NCBI GenBank assembly: GCA_016215605.1
Contig: JACRJB010000039.1
Span: 1 to 48,389, forward strand
Direction: 5' to 3'
Length of the DNA stretch: 48,389 nt
Source of the DNA: Rhodopseudomonas palustris
GTDB lineage: Bacteria; Pseudomonadota; Alphaproteobacteria; Rhizobiales; Xanthobacteraceae
Below are positions 38,484 through 47,457 of this stretch, piece after piece. Both the position numbers and the translations under genes were made by a program. How positions within the stretch are numbered: position 1 is the first letter of the stretch; every line of letters begins with the position of its first letter. The notes under the pieces are model-generated. The model made no database searches and was not told the origin of the DNA. It saw nothing but the letters and a program-made list of their open reading frames with translations.

Positions 38484-39482
38484 ATGTCGTCATCTGCTGT
38501 CAGTCGCCGGCGCTTCGTGACGATCGCGGCGTCCGCATTCGGTCTCGCCACGCTCGGCGGCGTCGCCGCCGCGCGCGCGACACCGGCGATCCGCTGGCGC
38601 GGCTCCGCTTTGGGCGCGCAGGTGTCGATCGAAATTCACCATCCTGATCGCGTCGCTGCGGCCGAGTTGCTCGAGGCCAGCGTCCACGAGGTGCGGCGGC
38701 TGGAGCAGCAGTTCAGCCTGTACCGACCGGACTCCGCGATCTGCGAACTGAACCGCGCCGGCGTGCTGGTCGCGCCGGATCCGGACATGGTCGCGCTGCT
38801 GCGCGCCGCGCTGCGCTTCGCCGCGCTGACCGGCGGGGCGTTCGACCCGACGGTGCAGCCGTTGTGGCAGCTGTATCAGCGCCATTTCGCCCAAGACGCC
38901 GCCGATCTTGCGGGGCCGTCCGCGGCGTTGATCGCCGAAGCGCTGGCGAAGGTCGGCCATGACGGCGTGCTGGCTTCGGACGACCGCATCGCGCTGACCC
39001 GGCGCGGCGCGGCGATCAGCCTCAACGGCATCGCGCAGGGCTACGCGACCGATCGGGTGATCGCGTTGCTGCGTGGCGGCGGACTCGCGAGCACGCTGGT
39101 CGACATCGGCGAAATCGCCGCGATCGGCACGCGGCCGGACGGCGCGCCGTGGCGGGTCGGGCTCGCCGATCCTAGTAGTGCCGAGGCGTCGCTCGGCACG
39201 GTCGAGCTGGTGGATCGCGCGGTGGCGACGTCGGCGGGCTCCGGCTTCAGCTTCGACCGCGACGGCCGCTTCAACCATCTGTTCGATCCGGCCACCGGAC
39301 GCAGCCCGGCGCTGTATCGCTCGGTCAGCGTCGTGGCGCCGAGCGCGACCGAAGCGGACGCGCTGTCGACGGCGTTCAGTATGATGGGACGGGACCGGAT
39401 TGCGGCGATGCTCAAAGCGCGGCCCGATCTCGGCGTGGTGCTTGCTGATGTCGACGGCAGCGTACAGCGGTTGCAAGCTTAG
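38484..39482 (+). CDS. nosX: NosX, FAD:protein FMN transferase (ApbE family)
   Basis: The 332-residue protein carries a Tat signal (SRRRFVT, then hydrophobic residues 15-31) and the ApbE fold: RRLEQQFSLYRPDSAICELN, FDPTVQPLWQLYQ, GAAISLNGIAQGYATDR and DIGEIAAIGTRPDG. It transfers FMN from FAD onto a Thr of its target; NosR Thr154 (DIVSGAT) is the obvious substrate. GAGGAAACC precedes the ATG. This Tat-exported nosX closes the core cluster. Confidence 0.93.
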   Translation: MSSSAVSRRRFVTIAASAFGLATLGGVAAARATPAIRWRGSALGAQVSIEIHHPDRVAAAELLEASVHEVRRLEQQFSLYRPDSAICELNRAGVLVAPDPDMVALLRAALRFAALTGGAFDPTVQPLWQLYQRHFAQDAADLAGPSAALIAEALAKVGHDGVLASDDRIALTRRGAAISLNGIAQGYATDRVIALLRGGGLASTLVDIGEIAAIGTRPDGAPWRVGLADPSSAEASLGTVELVDRAVATSAGSGFSFDRDGRFNHLFDPATGRSPALYRSVSVVAPSATEADALSTAFSMMGRDRIAAMLKARPDLGVVLADVDGSVQRLQA

Positions 39483-39519
39483 TCCGCCCGAAGCGAAAGC
39501 AGCGCTGGTGTTGAACTCC

Positions 39520-39993
39520 ATGCCCGACTGGCCGACCGTGGCCCGCATCGTTCACGTCCTCGGCGTCGTGCACTGGATCGGCGGGTTGGCGTTCGTCACC
39601 TTCGTGATCCTGCCGGGCTTGCAGGAGATCGAGCCGTCGCGGCGGCTGGCGCTGTTCGACACGCTGGAACGGCGCTTCGCCCGGCAGGCGCGGGTGTCGA
39701 CGCTGCTGGTCGGCGTGTCGGGCTTCTACATGCTGCAGGCTTATGGCGAGGGGGGACGTCTCGCCGAACTGCGGTTCTGGTGGCTCGATGCGATGATCGG
39801 CCTGTGGGCGCTGTTCATCGTGATGCTGTTCGTCGCCGAGCCGCTGTTTCTGCACGCCTGGTTCGCGGACCGCGCGCGGCGCGATCCCGACCGCGCGTTT
39901 CGTGTCGCGCTGCGCGGGCATCGGGTGCTGAGCGCGATCGCGCTGATCACCATCCTCGGCGCGGTCGGCGGTGCGCACGGCATGTTCTCTTGA
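39520..39993 (+). CDS. Four-helix membrane protein (CopD-like) in the nos cluster
   Basis: The 157-residue protein has four predicted membrane helices: VARIVHVLGVVHWIGGLAFVTFVILPGL, VSTLLVGVSGFYMLQ, DAMIGLWALFIVMLFVAEPLFLHAW, and VLSAIALITILGAVGGAHGMF. Conserved His residues near the membrane (HVLGVVHWIGG, RGHRVLS) fit the CopD/DUF2269 superfamily, members of which bind heme b or copper. I chose ATG at 39520; GTG at 39508 and TTG at 39511 are in frame. A role in copper or electron supply to Nos is plausible but not shown. Confidence 0.7.
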   Translation: MPDWPTVARIVHVLGVVHWIGGLAFVTFVILPGLQEIEPSRRLALFDTLERRFARQARVSTLLVGVSGFYMLQAYGEGGRLAELRFWWLDAMIGLWALFIVMLFVAEPLFLHAWFADRARRDPDRAFRVALRGHRVLSAIALITILGAVGGAHGMFS

Positions 39994-40140
39994 ACCGCTG
40001 ATATCAGCCGATGCTGGCCCGTCGCAGCCATGGCCGTCCGCAGCTGCGCCGCCGCCGACTTTCGACCAGCAGCTTGTCGCAGAACAAGCTGGCGCTCGCA
40101 CGGCCGCGTATCGTCGGGCAGCTTTCGGAGTGCGACCCGC

Positions 40141-40431
40141 ATGACCAGCCGCTCAGACATTCCCGCCAGCGTTCGGTCGTGGCAGACCGGGGAGGGGCTG
40201 CATGTCGATGTCCGCGGTCTGCCCTGTCCCGAGCCGCTGGTCACGCTGCTGCGCCTGATCGACGGTGGCAGCGTGCGTGAACGGATGTTCGCGCATCTCG
40301 GTCAGGAGCCTCTGCTGCTGTATCCGGAGCTCGACGCGCGCGGCTGGCGCTCCCGGCTGGTTGCGAGCGCCGGCGATTCGGCGGCGGGCGATGACCACGT
40401 CGTGCTCGAGATCGTCCGAGGGACGCCATGA
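40141..40431 (+). CDS. DUF2249/TusA-like protein
   Basis: The 96-residue protein holds one DUF2249 domain: VDVRGLPCPEPLVTLLRLIDG, then FAHLGQEPLLLYPELDARGW and HVVLEIVRG at the end. The CPEP motif, with its Cys, resembles TusA sulfur-carrier proteins, and DUF2249 genes are common in denitrification clusters next to hemerythrins and NnrS. The stop overlaps the next gene's ATG (ATGA). Its function is not established; heme or NO-related roles are guesses. Confidence 0.75.
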   Translation: MTSRSDIPASVRSWQTGEGLHVDVRGLPCPEPLVTLLRLIDGGSVRERMFAHLGQEPLLLYPELDARGWRSRLVASAGDSAAGDDHVVLEIVRGTP

Positions 40432-41708
40432 CCGCGGCCGGCGCCTTCCTCGGCTCGGCCAGGAGCCGGCTGTTGCCGGCGTCGGTGCCGTTCCGGTTCT
40501 TCGTCGCGGCGGCGGTGTTTCACGTCCTGCTGTGGCTGGTGCTGCTGGTCGCGGCCGCCGATTTCCCTCGGTTTCGCGGCGGCGCCGGGCCGGCGCTGGC
40601 GGCCGTGCATCTGCTGACGCTCGGGGTGCTGACGATGACGGCGATCGGTGCCGCGGTGCAATTGCTGCCGGTGGCGACGACCCGGCCGCTCGCCGCGGTG
40701 TGGCCGATCCAGCTGGCGTTCTGGCTGCTGCTGCCGGGCGCCGTCGCGCTGATCGGCGGGATGCTGATCGCCGACGCCCGGCTGATGATCGGCGGCGCGG
40801 TGGCTTCGACGCTGGGACTGCTGCCGTTCGCGCTGCTGCTGGCCGACAATCTGCGGCGGGCGAACAGCATGCCGGTGGTGCGCGCCTATGGCTGGGCGGC
40901 GATGGCGTCGCTGCTGGTGTTAGTTGCGCTGGGCGTGGCGCTGTCGGTCGATGCCGACGGTGGCGGTCTGCTCGCCGATCGATCGGGCGCGGCGCTCGCC
41001 CACATGATCCTCGGCGGATTCGGCTTCATGGGGATGCTGGCGCTCGGTTTCAGCCACGTGCTGATTCCGATGTTCGCGCTGTCGAACGCGCCGAACCGGC
41101 GCATCGCCGATGTCGGTTTCGCCGCCGCCGCGGCGAGCGTCGTCCTCGGTGTCGCCGGCGCCGGGCTCGGCCATCGATCGCTGCTGATCGCGGCGTGCGG
41201 CGTCGGCGCGGTCGCCGTGGCGGTGCATCTGCGGCTGATGCAGGTCGCACTCGCGACCGGGATGCGCAAGCGGCTCGGCCTGTCGTTCGTGCTGGTCCGC
41301 GCCGCATGGGCCTCGCTGGCGCTGACGCCGCTGCTCGGCGTTGCGGTGGCGCAGGGCTGGGCCGGCGCCGGCGGACCGACACTTTTCGGGTTGGTCGCGC
41401 TCGGCGGCTGGCTGATGACGTTCCTGTTCGGCATTCTGCAGCGGATCGCCCCGTTCCTGGCGTCGATGCATGTCAGCCGGGCGAGCGGCGGGCCGCCGCT
41501 GCTGACCGAATTCGGCAGCGAGACGCCGCTGCGGATTCACGCCGGCTGTCATCTCGGCGCGCTGATCCTGCTGGCCGCGGCGATCGTCCTCGACAGCGCG
41601 CCGCTGGCGGCGCTCGCCGCTCTGATCGGGCTCGCCGGCGCGCTCGCTTTCGCCGCCTCGATCCTCACCATCGTCCAATCACTCGCTGCGGGCCGGACCC
41701 GTGGCTGA
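40428..41708 (+). CDS. Polytopic membrane protein, heme-copper oxidase I/NnrS-like
   Basis: The 426-residue protein has about 12 hydrophobic helices with His-rich helix ends: AVHLLTLGVLTMTAIGAAV, ALAHMILGGFGFMGMLAL, GFSHVLIPMFAL and LFGILQRIAPFLASMH. The His spacing recalls cytochrome oxidase subunit I-like and NnrS proteins, which bind heme and associate with NO metabolism. I cannot tell whether the canonical heme-copper ligands are complete. It starts inside the end of the DUF2249 gene and is followed 17 bases later by a hemerythrin, so the three form an accessory unit after nosX. Confidence 0.65.
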   Translation: MTAAGAFLGSARSRLLPASVPFRFFVAAAVFHVLLWLVLLVAAADFPRFRGGAGPALAAVHLLTLGVLTMTAIGAAVQLLPVATTRPLAAVWPIQLAFWLLLPGAVALIGGMLIADARLMIGGAVASTLGLLPFALLLADNLRRANSMPVVRAYGWAAMASLLVLVALGVALSVDADGGGLLADRSGAALAHMILGGFGFMGMLALGFSHVLIPMFALSNAPNRRIADVGFAAAAASVVLGVAGAGLGHRSLLIAACGVGAVAVAVHLRLMQVALATGMRKRLGLSFVLVRAAWASLALTPLLGVAVAQGWAGAGGPTLFGLVALGGWLMTFLFGILQRIAPFLASMHVSRASGGPPLLTEFGSETPLRIHAGCHLGALILLAAAIVLDSAPLAALAALIGLAGALAFAASILTIVQSLAAGRTRG

Positions 41709-41725
41709 CCCAGCAAGGAGCGCCC

Positions 41726-42238
41726 ATGTTCGCCAATCGCATCAGCCGGACCCTTCACGACGAGCATTGCGCGACGATCGCGCTGATGGAGCGGCTGGAG
41801 GGCGCGATCACGCGGCGGCAGCCGATCAGCACCACCGACCCGGCGAGCGCACAGCTGCTGCACGACCTCGCATCGGCGATCGAGGCCGACACGCTGCGCC
41901 ATTTCGACTTCGAGGAAACGGAGCTGTTCACGCTGTTCGAAACGGTCGGCGACCAGCTGATCGGCGATCATCTCACCGAGGAGCACGGCTTCATGCGCCC
42001 GCTCGGCGACCGGCTCGCCCGGCTGGCACGAGACGCCGCGGCCAACGGTTTCGACGCGGCCGGATGGAAGGAATTCAGCCGGGCCGGCGCCGAGATGGTG
42101 CAGCGGATGGTGGTCCACGTCCAGAAAGAGGAAATGGCGCTGCTGCCGTTGCTGGATCAGGCGCTCGACGCGGCGACCGAGGCGCGGCTGTACCAGGCCT
42201 ACATCGGGACGACGCAGCGGGACGATCGACCGGTGTGA
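41726..42238 (+). CDS. Hemerythrin HHE-domain protein
   Basis: The 170-residue protein has the hemerythrin-like four-helix pattern with di-iron ligands: LHDEHCATIALMERLE (first His/Glu), the LRHFDFEETELF motif, LTEEHGFMRPLGDRLARL and HVQKEEMALLPLLDQAL. Members bind O2, NO or iron and often act as NO-stress sensors or repair factors in denitrifiers. AAGGAG precedes the ATG. It is the last gene before the convergent deacetylase. Confidence 0.85.
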   Translation: MFANRISRTLHDEHCATIALMERLEGAITRRQPISTTDPASAQLLHDLASAIEADTLRHFDFEETELFTLFETVGDQLIGDHLTEEHGFMRPLGDRLARLARDAAANGFDAAGWKEFSRAGAEMVQRMVVHVQKEEMALLPLLDQALDAATEARLYQAYIGTTQRDDRPV

Positions 42239-42292
42239 GGCGCCGCGTGGGGGCGCCGCGGCAGGTCGGCGATCGGCGTTGCCGCCGACGCC

Positions 42293-43612
42293 TCAGTGAT
42301 TCAGCGGCCGCGGCCGGGCGGTGACGCCGATCGGGCCGCGCTGCAGGCCGGCGGGGGCGATCGCGACGCTGCCGGAGATCTGCCGCACCGGAGCGCCGGC
42401 GGCGATCGACGGCGTCAGCTCGCCGGCGAGGGTGGTGGCGGTGCCGATCGCGCGCGCGGCGCGCTGCACCGGGACGCGGATCATCGCGCGGATTTCCGGC
42501 TGGGTCTTTTCCGGGATGCTGAACACGGCTTCTGCCGGGACCGGGAAGGCGATCGGATTGGCCGAGGTCCCGGCCGGCTGCTGGCGCGGCCACGGCGCCG
42601 GCTTCGGCAGCGGCACCTGGCCGCGCGCCAGATGGTGCAGGCCATCGAACGGCTCGGGCACGCGGCCGATGTCGAGGCTGAGATCGGCGATCGACGGTCC
42701 GGGCAGCATCTCGGCGCTGGCGAAGCTGAAGCTCGGCACCTTCGGCCAATGCGAGATCGCGACCTGTTCGGTGACCGGGTGCAGATGCCACTGCGCCGGC
42801 TCGGTCGGGGTCTTCGGCCGGTCCGGCGTCGCCGGCACCACATGGACGATGCGGAAGCCGCGGGCCTTCAGCTCGTGCAGGATCTGCGGCAGCGCCGCCA
42901 CCGTGCGTGGCTGGATGTCGTGCAGCAGCAGCACGCCGCGGCCCTTGGCCTGCAGCCGGCTCATCGCCAGGCCGAACACCGCCGCCGGCGAGATGTGCCG
43001 CCAGTCGTCGGCGGGGAAATCGGCGCTCCAGGTCTGGATGCCCTGCGATCCGAGATAACCCTCGACCGCTTCGGCGCGCAGCAGGCCGGGAATGCGGAAG
43101 AACGGCGCCACCGCCGCGCGGCTGCCGAGCGCGGCGGCGACCGAATCGATGCCTTCGTCGACTTCCTGCTTGGCCTGCTCGACCGTCATGCGGTTGAAGC
43201 TGAGCGGATGGTTCTGGCTGTGGGTGCCGATGGTGTGGCCGGCGTCGCGCATCCGGCGCACGCCTTCCGGAAACGATCGCGCCATCCGGCCGACCACGAA
43301 GAACGTCGCCTTGACGCATTCCTTGGCGAGAATGTCGAGCACGGCGTTGCTGTGACGCGGCAGCGGGCCGTCGTCGAAGGTCAGCACCACCTCGTGGTCC
43401 TGCAGCGGCAGCGTCTCGGCATATTGCATCGTGCCGATCCGCGGGTGTTCGCGCGGGTCCACAACCAGCGTCCGGGAGGTGCCGAGCGCATTCGGATTGC
43501 CCGGGCAGTCGGCGGCCCGGGAACTGGCGGGGAAGGCGAGCGCTGCAGTCACACAGGCGATGCCAAGCAGGGACCAGCTTCGGGCCCGTCGTCGAAACCG
43601 TTCACTTGCCAT
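42293..43612 (-). CDS. Exported polysaccharide deacetylase with C-terminal extension
   Basis: The 439-residue protein has a signal peptide (cleavage near SRA at about 33) and a NodB-type deacetylase domain: VVLTFDDGPLPRH, KECVKATFFVVGRMA, AGHTIGTHSQNHPLSFNRM, FFRIPGLL, GRGVLLLHDIQPRT and FRIVHVVPA. These supply the catalytic Asp, the metal-binding Asp-His-His and the catalytic His of family CE4 enzymes, which remove acetyl groups from chitin-like or peptidoglycan sugars. A Pro-rich C-terminal ~160 residues are absent from its neighbour at 43728. The first codon is ATG at 43612, immediately after an in-frame GTG at 43615. It forms a tandem with the next deacetylase. Confidence 0.88.
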   Translation of the reverse strand: MASERFRRRARSWSLLGIACVTAALAFPASSRAADCPGNPNALGTSRTLVVDPREHPRIGTMQYAETLPLQDHEVVLTFDDGPLPRHSNAVLDILAKECVKATFFVVGRMARSFPEGVRRMRDAGHTIGTHSQNHPLSFNRMTVEQAKQEVDEGIDSVAAALGSRAAVAPFFRIPGLLRAEAVEGYLGSQGIQTWSADFPADDWRHISPAAVFGLAMSRLQAKGRGVLLLHDIQPRTVAALPQILHELKARGFRIVHVVPATPDRPKTPTEPAQWHLHPVTEQVAISHWPKVPSFSFASAEMLPGPSIADLSLDIGRVPEPFDGLHHLARGQVPLPKPAPWPRQQPAGTSANPIAFPVPAEAVFSIPEKTQPEIRAMIRVPVQRAARAIGTATTLAGELTPSIAAGAPVRQISGSVAIAPAGLQRGPIGVTARPRPLNH

Positions 43613-43727
43613 CACAGACCACGCACCTCGGACCGTCGCTCAGACGCTTTGCACCCTAAATCAGCGGCCTGAACGGCAGCTTAACTGTGGCAATGACCAC
43701 GGTTTTCGGAATGGCGCCAGTGCGGAA

Positions 43728-44525
43728 TCAGCGGGTCGCGTGCGATCCGCCGGCGACCGCCGGCTGCTCGTCCGGCGGCGGCACGACATGCACGACGCGA
43801 TACTGATTGTCGTGCAGCCAGCGCAGGAAAGCCGGCATCATTTCAGCGGTTTGCGCGCGGGGGTCGTGAAACAGGATGATGCCCTTGCCGGCGGCCTGGA
43901 GCCGATCGGTGATCAGCTTCAACTGCACCTCGGGGGTCATCACGTTCCAGTCGCTGGCCCACAGGTCGGCGCCCCAGACGACGATGCCGCGCGCGTCCAG
44001 CGCGTCGAGCAGGGCCGGGGTCGATTCGAAATACGGAAACCGGAAGAACTTGGTCGTCGACACCGGGATGCCGTTGCGGCGGAGAATGGCCTCGTCGGCG
44101 GCGATGCCGCGGTCGATCTCGGTCATCGCGTCGGCGTGGCTGAGGCTCGACAGGTGCTGATGCGACCAGGTGTGGTGGCCGATGGTGTGACCCGCCGCGG
44201 CGATCTTCTGCACCATGCCGGGCATTTCGGCGGCCGGCTTGCCGACCAGGAAGAACGTCGCCTTGACGCATTCGTCGGCGAGCGCCTTCAGGACCTTCGG
44301 CGTGGTCGCCGCCGGCCCGTCGTCGAAGGTCAGCACCACTTCGCGATCGTTCAGCGGCAGCGTCTGCGGGAAGCTCTTGGTCCCGATGCGCGGATATTTC
44401 GCCGCGTCGATCTCCAGGGTTCGGGCGGTGCCGAGCGCGCCGGGGCGGGCACAATCGGCGGCCTGCGCCGCCGAGCCGAGGACGCCGAGAGCCAGGATCG
44501 CGGCCGCTGCCTTCACCACCGTCAT
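43728..44525 (-). CDS. Exported polysaccharide deacetylase (paralogue)
   Basis: The 265-residue protein has a signal peptide (about 1-22, AQA) and the same family CE4 core as its neighbour: ALGTARTLEIDAAKYPRIGT, VVLTFDDGPAATTPKVL, DECVKATFFLVGKPA, AGHTIGHHTWSHQHLS, FFRFPYFESTPALLD and GKGIILFHDPRAQT. Shared motifs with the longer gene (ALGTxRTL, RIGT, LPLxDxEVVLTFDDGP) show that the two arose by duplication. AAGGGGTG precedes the ATG at 44525. The substrate could be peptidoglycan or an exopolysaccharide. Confidence 0.88.
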   Translation of the reverse strand: MTVVKAAAAILALGVLGSAAQAADCARPGALGTARTLEIDAAKYPRIGTKSFPQTLPLNDREVVLTFDDGPAATTPKVLKALADECVKATFFLVGKPAAEMPGMVQKIAAAGHTIGHHTWSHQHLSSLSHADAMTEIDRGIAADEAILRRNGIPVSTTKFFRFPYFESTPALLDALDARGIVVWGADLWASDWNVMTPEVQLKLITDRLQAAGKGIILFHDPRAQTAEMMPAFLRWLHDNQYRVVHVVPPPDEQPAVAGGSHATR

Positions 44526-44687
44526 GACACCCCTTTTGGCTGATCTATCAATCTCGGGTGTCACGAAATTCATTGCGCCGCGCATCACCGATTGAGTATT
44601 GCCACATCCATTCGATCCGCCGATCGACGGCGCATCTTGCCCGACGGCGCACGAATTCTGCAACCGATAAAACCCGCGGGGTGCGCC

Positions 44688-46109
44688 ATGGCCGACGATA
44701 GCGAAACGGTCGTGCGAGCCGACCCGACCGTGCTCGACCACCTCTCGATGCGCGACGAGGACGGCGAAATCAGGGCCGATTTCGTCGCGGCCATCTCCCG
44801 GGCGATCGCCGAGGAGAACGCGCCGTTCCTGCGCGAGATCGTCTCCGACCTGCACGAGGCCGATGTCGGCGACCTGATCGAGGCGCTGAATTCCGACGAG
44901 CGCGTCCGGCTGGTGGAACTGACCGGCGCCGACTTCCACTTCTCGGCGCTGAACGAGGTCGACGAGACCGTCCGCGAAGAGATCCTCGAGGAACTGGAGC
45001 CCGAGACCGTCGCCGAAGGCGTCCGCGAACTCGACTCCGACGACGCCGTCGAACTGCTGCAGGTGCTCGACGAGGAGGATCAGGAAGAGATCCTCGAAAA
45101 GCTGCCGCAATCCGAGCGCGACGCGCTGGAGCGCAGCCTCGACTATCCGGAAAACTCCGCCGGCCGGCGGATGCAGACCGAGTTCATCGTGGTGCCGCGC
45201 GACTGGAACGTCGGGCAGGCGATCGACTTCATGCGCGAGACGCCGGATCTGCCGGACCGGTTCTACGAGATCTACGTCGTCGACGGCGTCAACCGCTGGC
45301 AGGGCGCGATCGCGCTCGACGCGCTGCTGCGCTCGCATCGCGACGTGCCGCTGGCCGATCTGATCGACGAGGAGCGTCGCAAGGTCTCGGTGCTCGACGA
45401 TCAGGAAGAGGTGGCGCGGCTGTTCGGCAAGTACAATCTGGTCGCGGCGCCGGTGGTCGACATCGACGACCGTCTGGTCGGCGTGATCACCATCGACGAC
45501 GTCGTCGACGTCATCGAGGAGGAGGCCGACGAAGACCTCAAGGCGCTCGGCGGCGTCACCAGCGACGAAGAATTGTCCGACCGGGTCTGGACCATCGCCC
45601 GTGGCCGTTTCAACTGGCTGCTGGTCAATCTCGCGACCGCGTTTCTGGCGTCGTCGGTGCTCGGGCTGTTCGAGGGCCAGCTGCAGCAGATGGTGGCGCT
45701 GGCGGTGCTGGCGCCGATCGTCGCCAGCCAGGGCGGCAACGCCGCGACCCAGACCATGACGGTGGCGGTGCGGGCGCTGGCGACCCGCGAACTCGGCTCC
45801 AGCAACGCCTACCGCGTGGTGATGCGCGAGCTGCTGGTCGGGCTCGTCAACGGCATCGGCTTCGCGGTGATCACCGGGCTGGCGGCCTATGCCTGGTTCC
45901 GGGTGCCGGGGCTCGGCGTGGTGATCGGGCTGGCGATGATCACCAATCTGGTGGCCGGCGCGCTCGGCGGCATTCTGATCCCGATCGCGCTCGACCGGGT
46001 CAAGGCCGATCCGGCGGTGGCGTCGGGGACATTCGTCACCACGGTCACCGACGTGGTCGGCTTCTTCGCCTTTCTCGGCATCGCCACGCTGTGGTTCGGG
46101 CTCAAGTAG
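44688..46109 (+). CDS. mgtE: Magnesium transporter MgtE
   Basis: The 473-residue Mg2+ channel has an N-terminal MgtE_N helical domain (about 20-135, LVELTGADFHFSALNEVDE), two CBS domains (about 140-270, with RFYEIYVVDGVNRWQGAI and LVGVITIDDVVDVIEEE), a connecting helix and a five-helix membrane domain with APIVASQGGNAATQTMTV and TTVTDVVGFFAFLG. The Asp of TDVVGF lines the pore. CBS acidic patches sense Mg2+ and close the channel. The ATG at 44688 gives the usual length; an earlier frame begins at 44592 but has no support. Confidence 0.93.
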   Translation: MADDSETVVRADPTVLDHLSMRDEDGEIRADFVAAISRAIAEENAPFLREIVSDLHEADVGDLIEALNSDERVRLVELTGADFHFSALNEVDETVREEILEELEPETVAEGVRELDSDDAVELLQVLDEEDQEEILEKLPQSERDALERSLDYPENSAGRRMQTEFIVVPRDWNVGQAIDFMRETPDLPDRFYEIYVVDGVNRWQGAIALDALLRSHRDVPLADLIDEERRKVSVLDDQEEVARLFGKYNLVAAPVVDIDDRLVGVITIDDVVDVIEEEADEDLKALGGVTSDEELSDRVWTIARGRFNWLLVNLATAFLASSVLGLFEGQLQQMVALAVLAPIVASQGGNAATQTMTVAVRALATRELGSSNAYRVVMRELLVGLVNGIGFAVITGLAAYAWFRVPGLGVVIGLAMITNLVAGALGGILIPIALDRVKADPAVASGTFVTTVTDVVGFFAFLGIATLWFGLK

Positions 46110-46158
46110 TACGCGTTTCTTTCACCGGCTGTTAACATAGCTGGCGGAGCATCGTCCG

Positions 46159-46482
46159 ATGGCAAATCAGTTGCAGCGGCTGCGCCTGAAGGCGGACGGA
46201 CGGATCGTCGAACTGCGCGACGGACGGGAGTTCCCGCTGGCGCCGGAGCATCCCGCGCCGCAGCTGTCGGCCCTGCCGGCGGTACGCGAACTGCGCCGGC
46301 GCGCCCGGCTGACGCAGACCGAATTCGCCGCAAGGCTCGGCGTTCCGGTCGAGACCATCCGCAACTGGGAGCAGGGCAAGCGGGCCCCGCGCGGCCCGGC
46401 GCGGGCGCTGCTCTCGGTGATCGCGCATGCGCCGGAAACGGTGTTCGCCGCGCTGGCGCCGCCGCTGGAGACGACCTCGTAA
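46159..46482 (+). CDS. XRE-family helix-turn-helix regulator
   Basis: The 107-residue protein has an HTH domain near its middle: ELRRRARLTQTEFAARLGVPVETIRNWEQGKRAPRGPARALL (the helix-turn-helix of the Cro/CI type), preceded by a ~35-residue N-terminal strand-rich part. Such regulators often act as antitoxins or operon repressors, but no toxin gene is adjacent. It lies 50 bases after mgtE. The target is unknown. Confidence 0.82.
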   Translation: MANQLQRLRLKADGRIVELRDGREFPLAPEHPAPQLSALPAVRELRRRARLTQTEFAARLGVPVETIRNWEQGKRAPRGPARALLSVIAHAPETVFAALAPPLETTS

Positions 46483-46561
46483 TTGCGGAGATTGGCAGCG
46501 TCCCGGTTCGGAGACATACTGCACCACCAAGGCGCGCGTTGCCGACTGCGAGGCGACTGAG

Positions 46562-47380
46562 ATGCAGTTCGTTGAAGCTCACGGCGCGAAGATACCCGCC
46601 ATCGGTCTCGGCACCTGGGAGCTGAGCGGTCACGCCTGCGCCCGGATCGTCGAGCAGGCGCTGCGGCTCGGCTATCGCCACATCGACACCGCGCAGATCT
46701 ACAACAACGAGCGCGACATCGGCGAGGGCATCCGCAATTCGCACGTCCGGCGTAGCGAGATGTTCATCGCCACCAAGGTCTGGACCACGCATTTCGCGCC
46801 CAACGATCTGATCCGCTCGGCCAAGGAAAGCCTGTTCAAGCTGCGGCTGTCGGAAGTCGATCTGCTGCTGCTGCACTGGCCGAACGCGCATGTGCCGCTG
46901 AACGAGACGCTCGGCGCGCTGGCCCACGCCAGGGAGCTCGGCATGACGCGCCACATCGGCGTGTCGAACTTCACCGTGGCGCTGCTGAAGCAGGCGGTCG
47001 CGCTCTGTCCCGAGCCACTGGCGTGCAACCAGGTCGAGTACCACCCGTTTCTCGGCCAGAGCAATTTGCTGGCGGCCTGCGCCGAACTCGGCATCGCGCT
47101 GGTCGCCTACAGTCCGATCGCCAAGGGCACCGCGCGGCAGAGCGAGGTGCTGACGCGGATCGGCGCGGCGCACGGCAAGTCGCCCTCGCAGGTCTGTCTG
47201 CGCTGGCTGGTGCAGCAAAACGTCCCGTCGATCCCGCGCACCTCGCGGATCGAGCGGCTGTCGCAGAACATCGACGTGTTCGACTTCACGCTCAGCGACG
47301 CCGAGATGCGCGAGATCTTCGCACTGGGCAACCCCGAAGGCCGTCTGGTGCATTCGGTGACCGAGCCGGAATGGGACTGA
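46562..47380 (+). CDS. Aldo/keto reductase
   Basis: The 272-residue NADPH-dependent reductase has the tetrad Asp42 and Tyr47 (HIDTAQIYNNE), Lys72 (FIATKVW) and His105 (LLLLHWP), plus the HIGVSNFTV and CNQVEYHPFLGQ barrel motifs. The family reduces aldehydes and ketones such as 2,5-diketogluconate or methylglyoxal. The ATG at 46562 gives a normal N-terminus starting MQFVEAHGAKIPAIGLG. It is monocistronic as far as can be seen. Confidence 0.9.
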   Translation: MQFVEAHGAKIPAIGLGTWELSGHACARIVEQALRLGYRHIDTAQIYNNERDIGEGIRNSHVRRSEMFIATKVWTTHFAPNDLIRSAKESLFKLRLSEVDLLLLHWPNAHVPLNETLGALAHARELGMTRHIGVSNFTVALLKQAVALCPEPLACNQVEYHPFLGQSNLLAACAELGIALVAYSPIAKGTARQSEVLTRIGAAHGKSPSQVCLRWLVQQNVPSIPRTSRIERLSQNIDVFDFTLSDAEMREIFALGNPEGRLVHSVTEPEWD

Positions 47381-47457
47381 GCGACATCGCGGCCGATTGA
47401 CCCGGCCGCCGAAATCACGCACCTCGCAGAGCAGTTCGTTGGCCGCGCGGGTGATCG

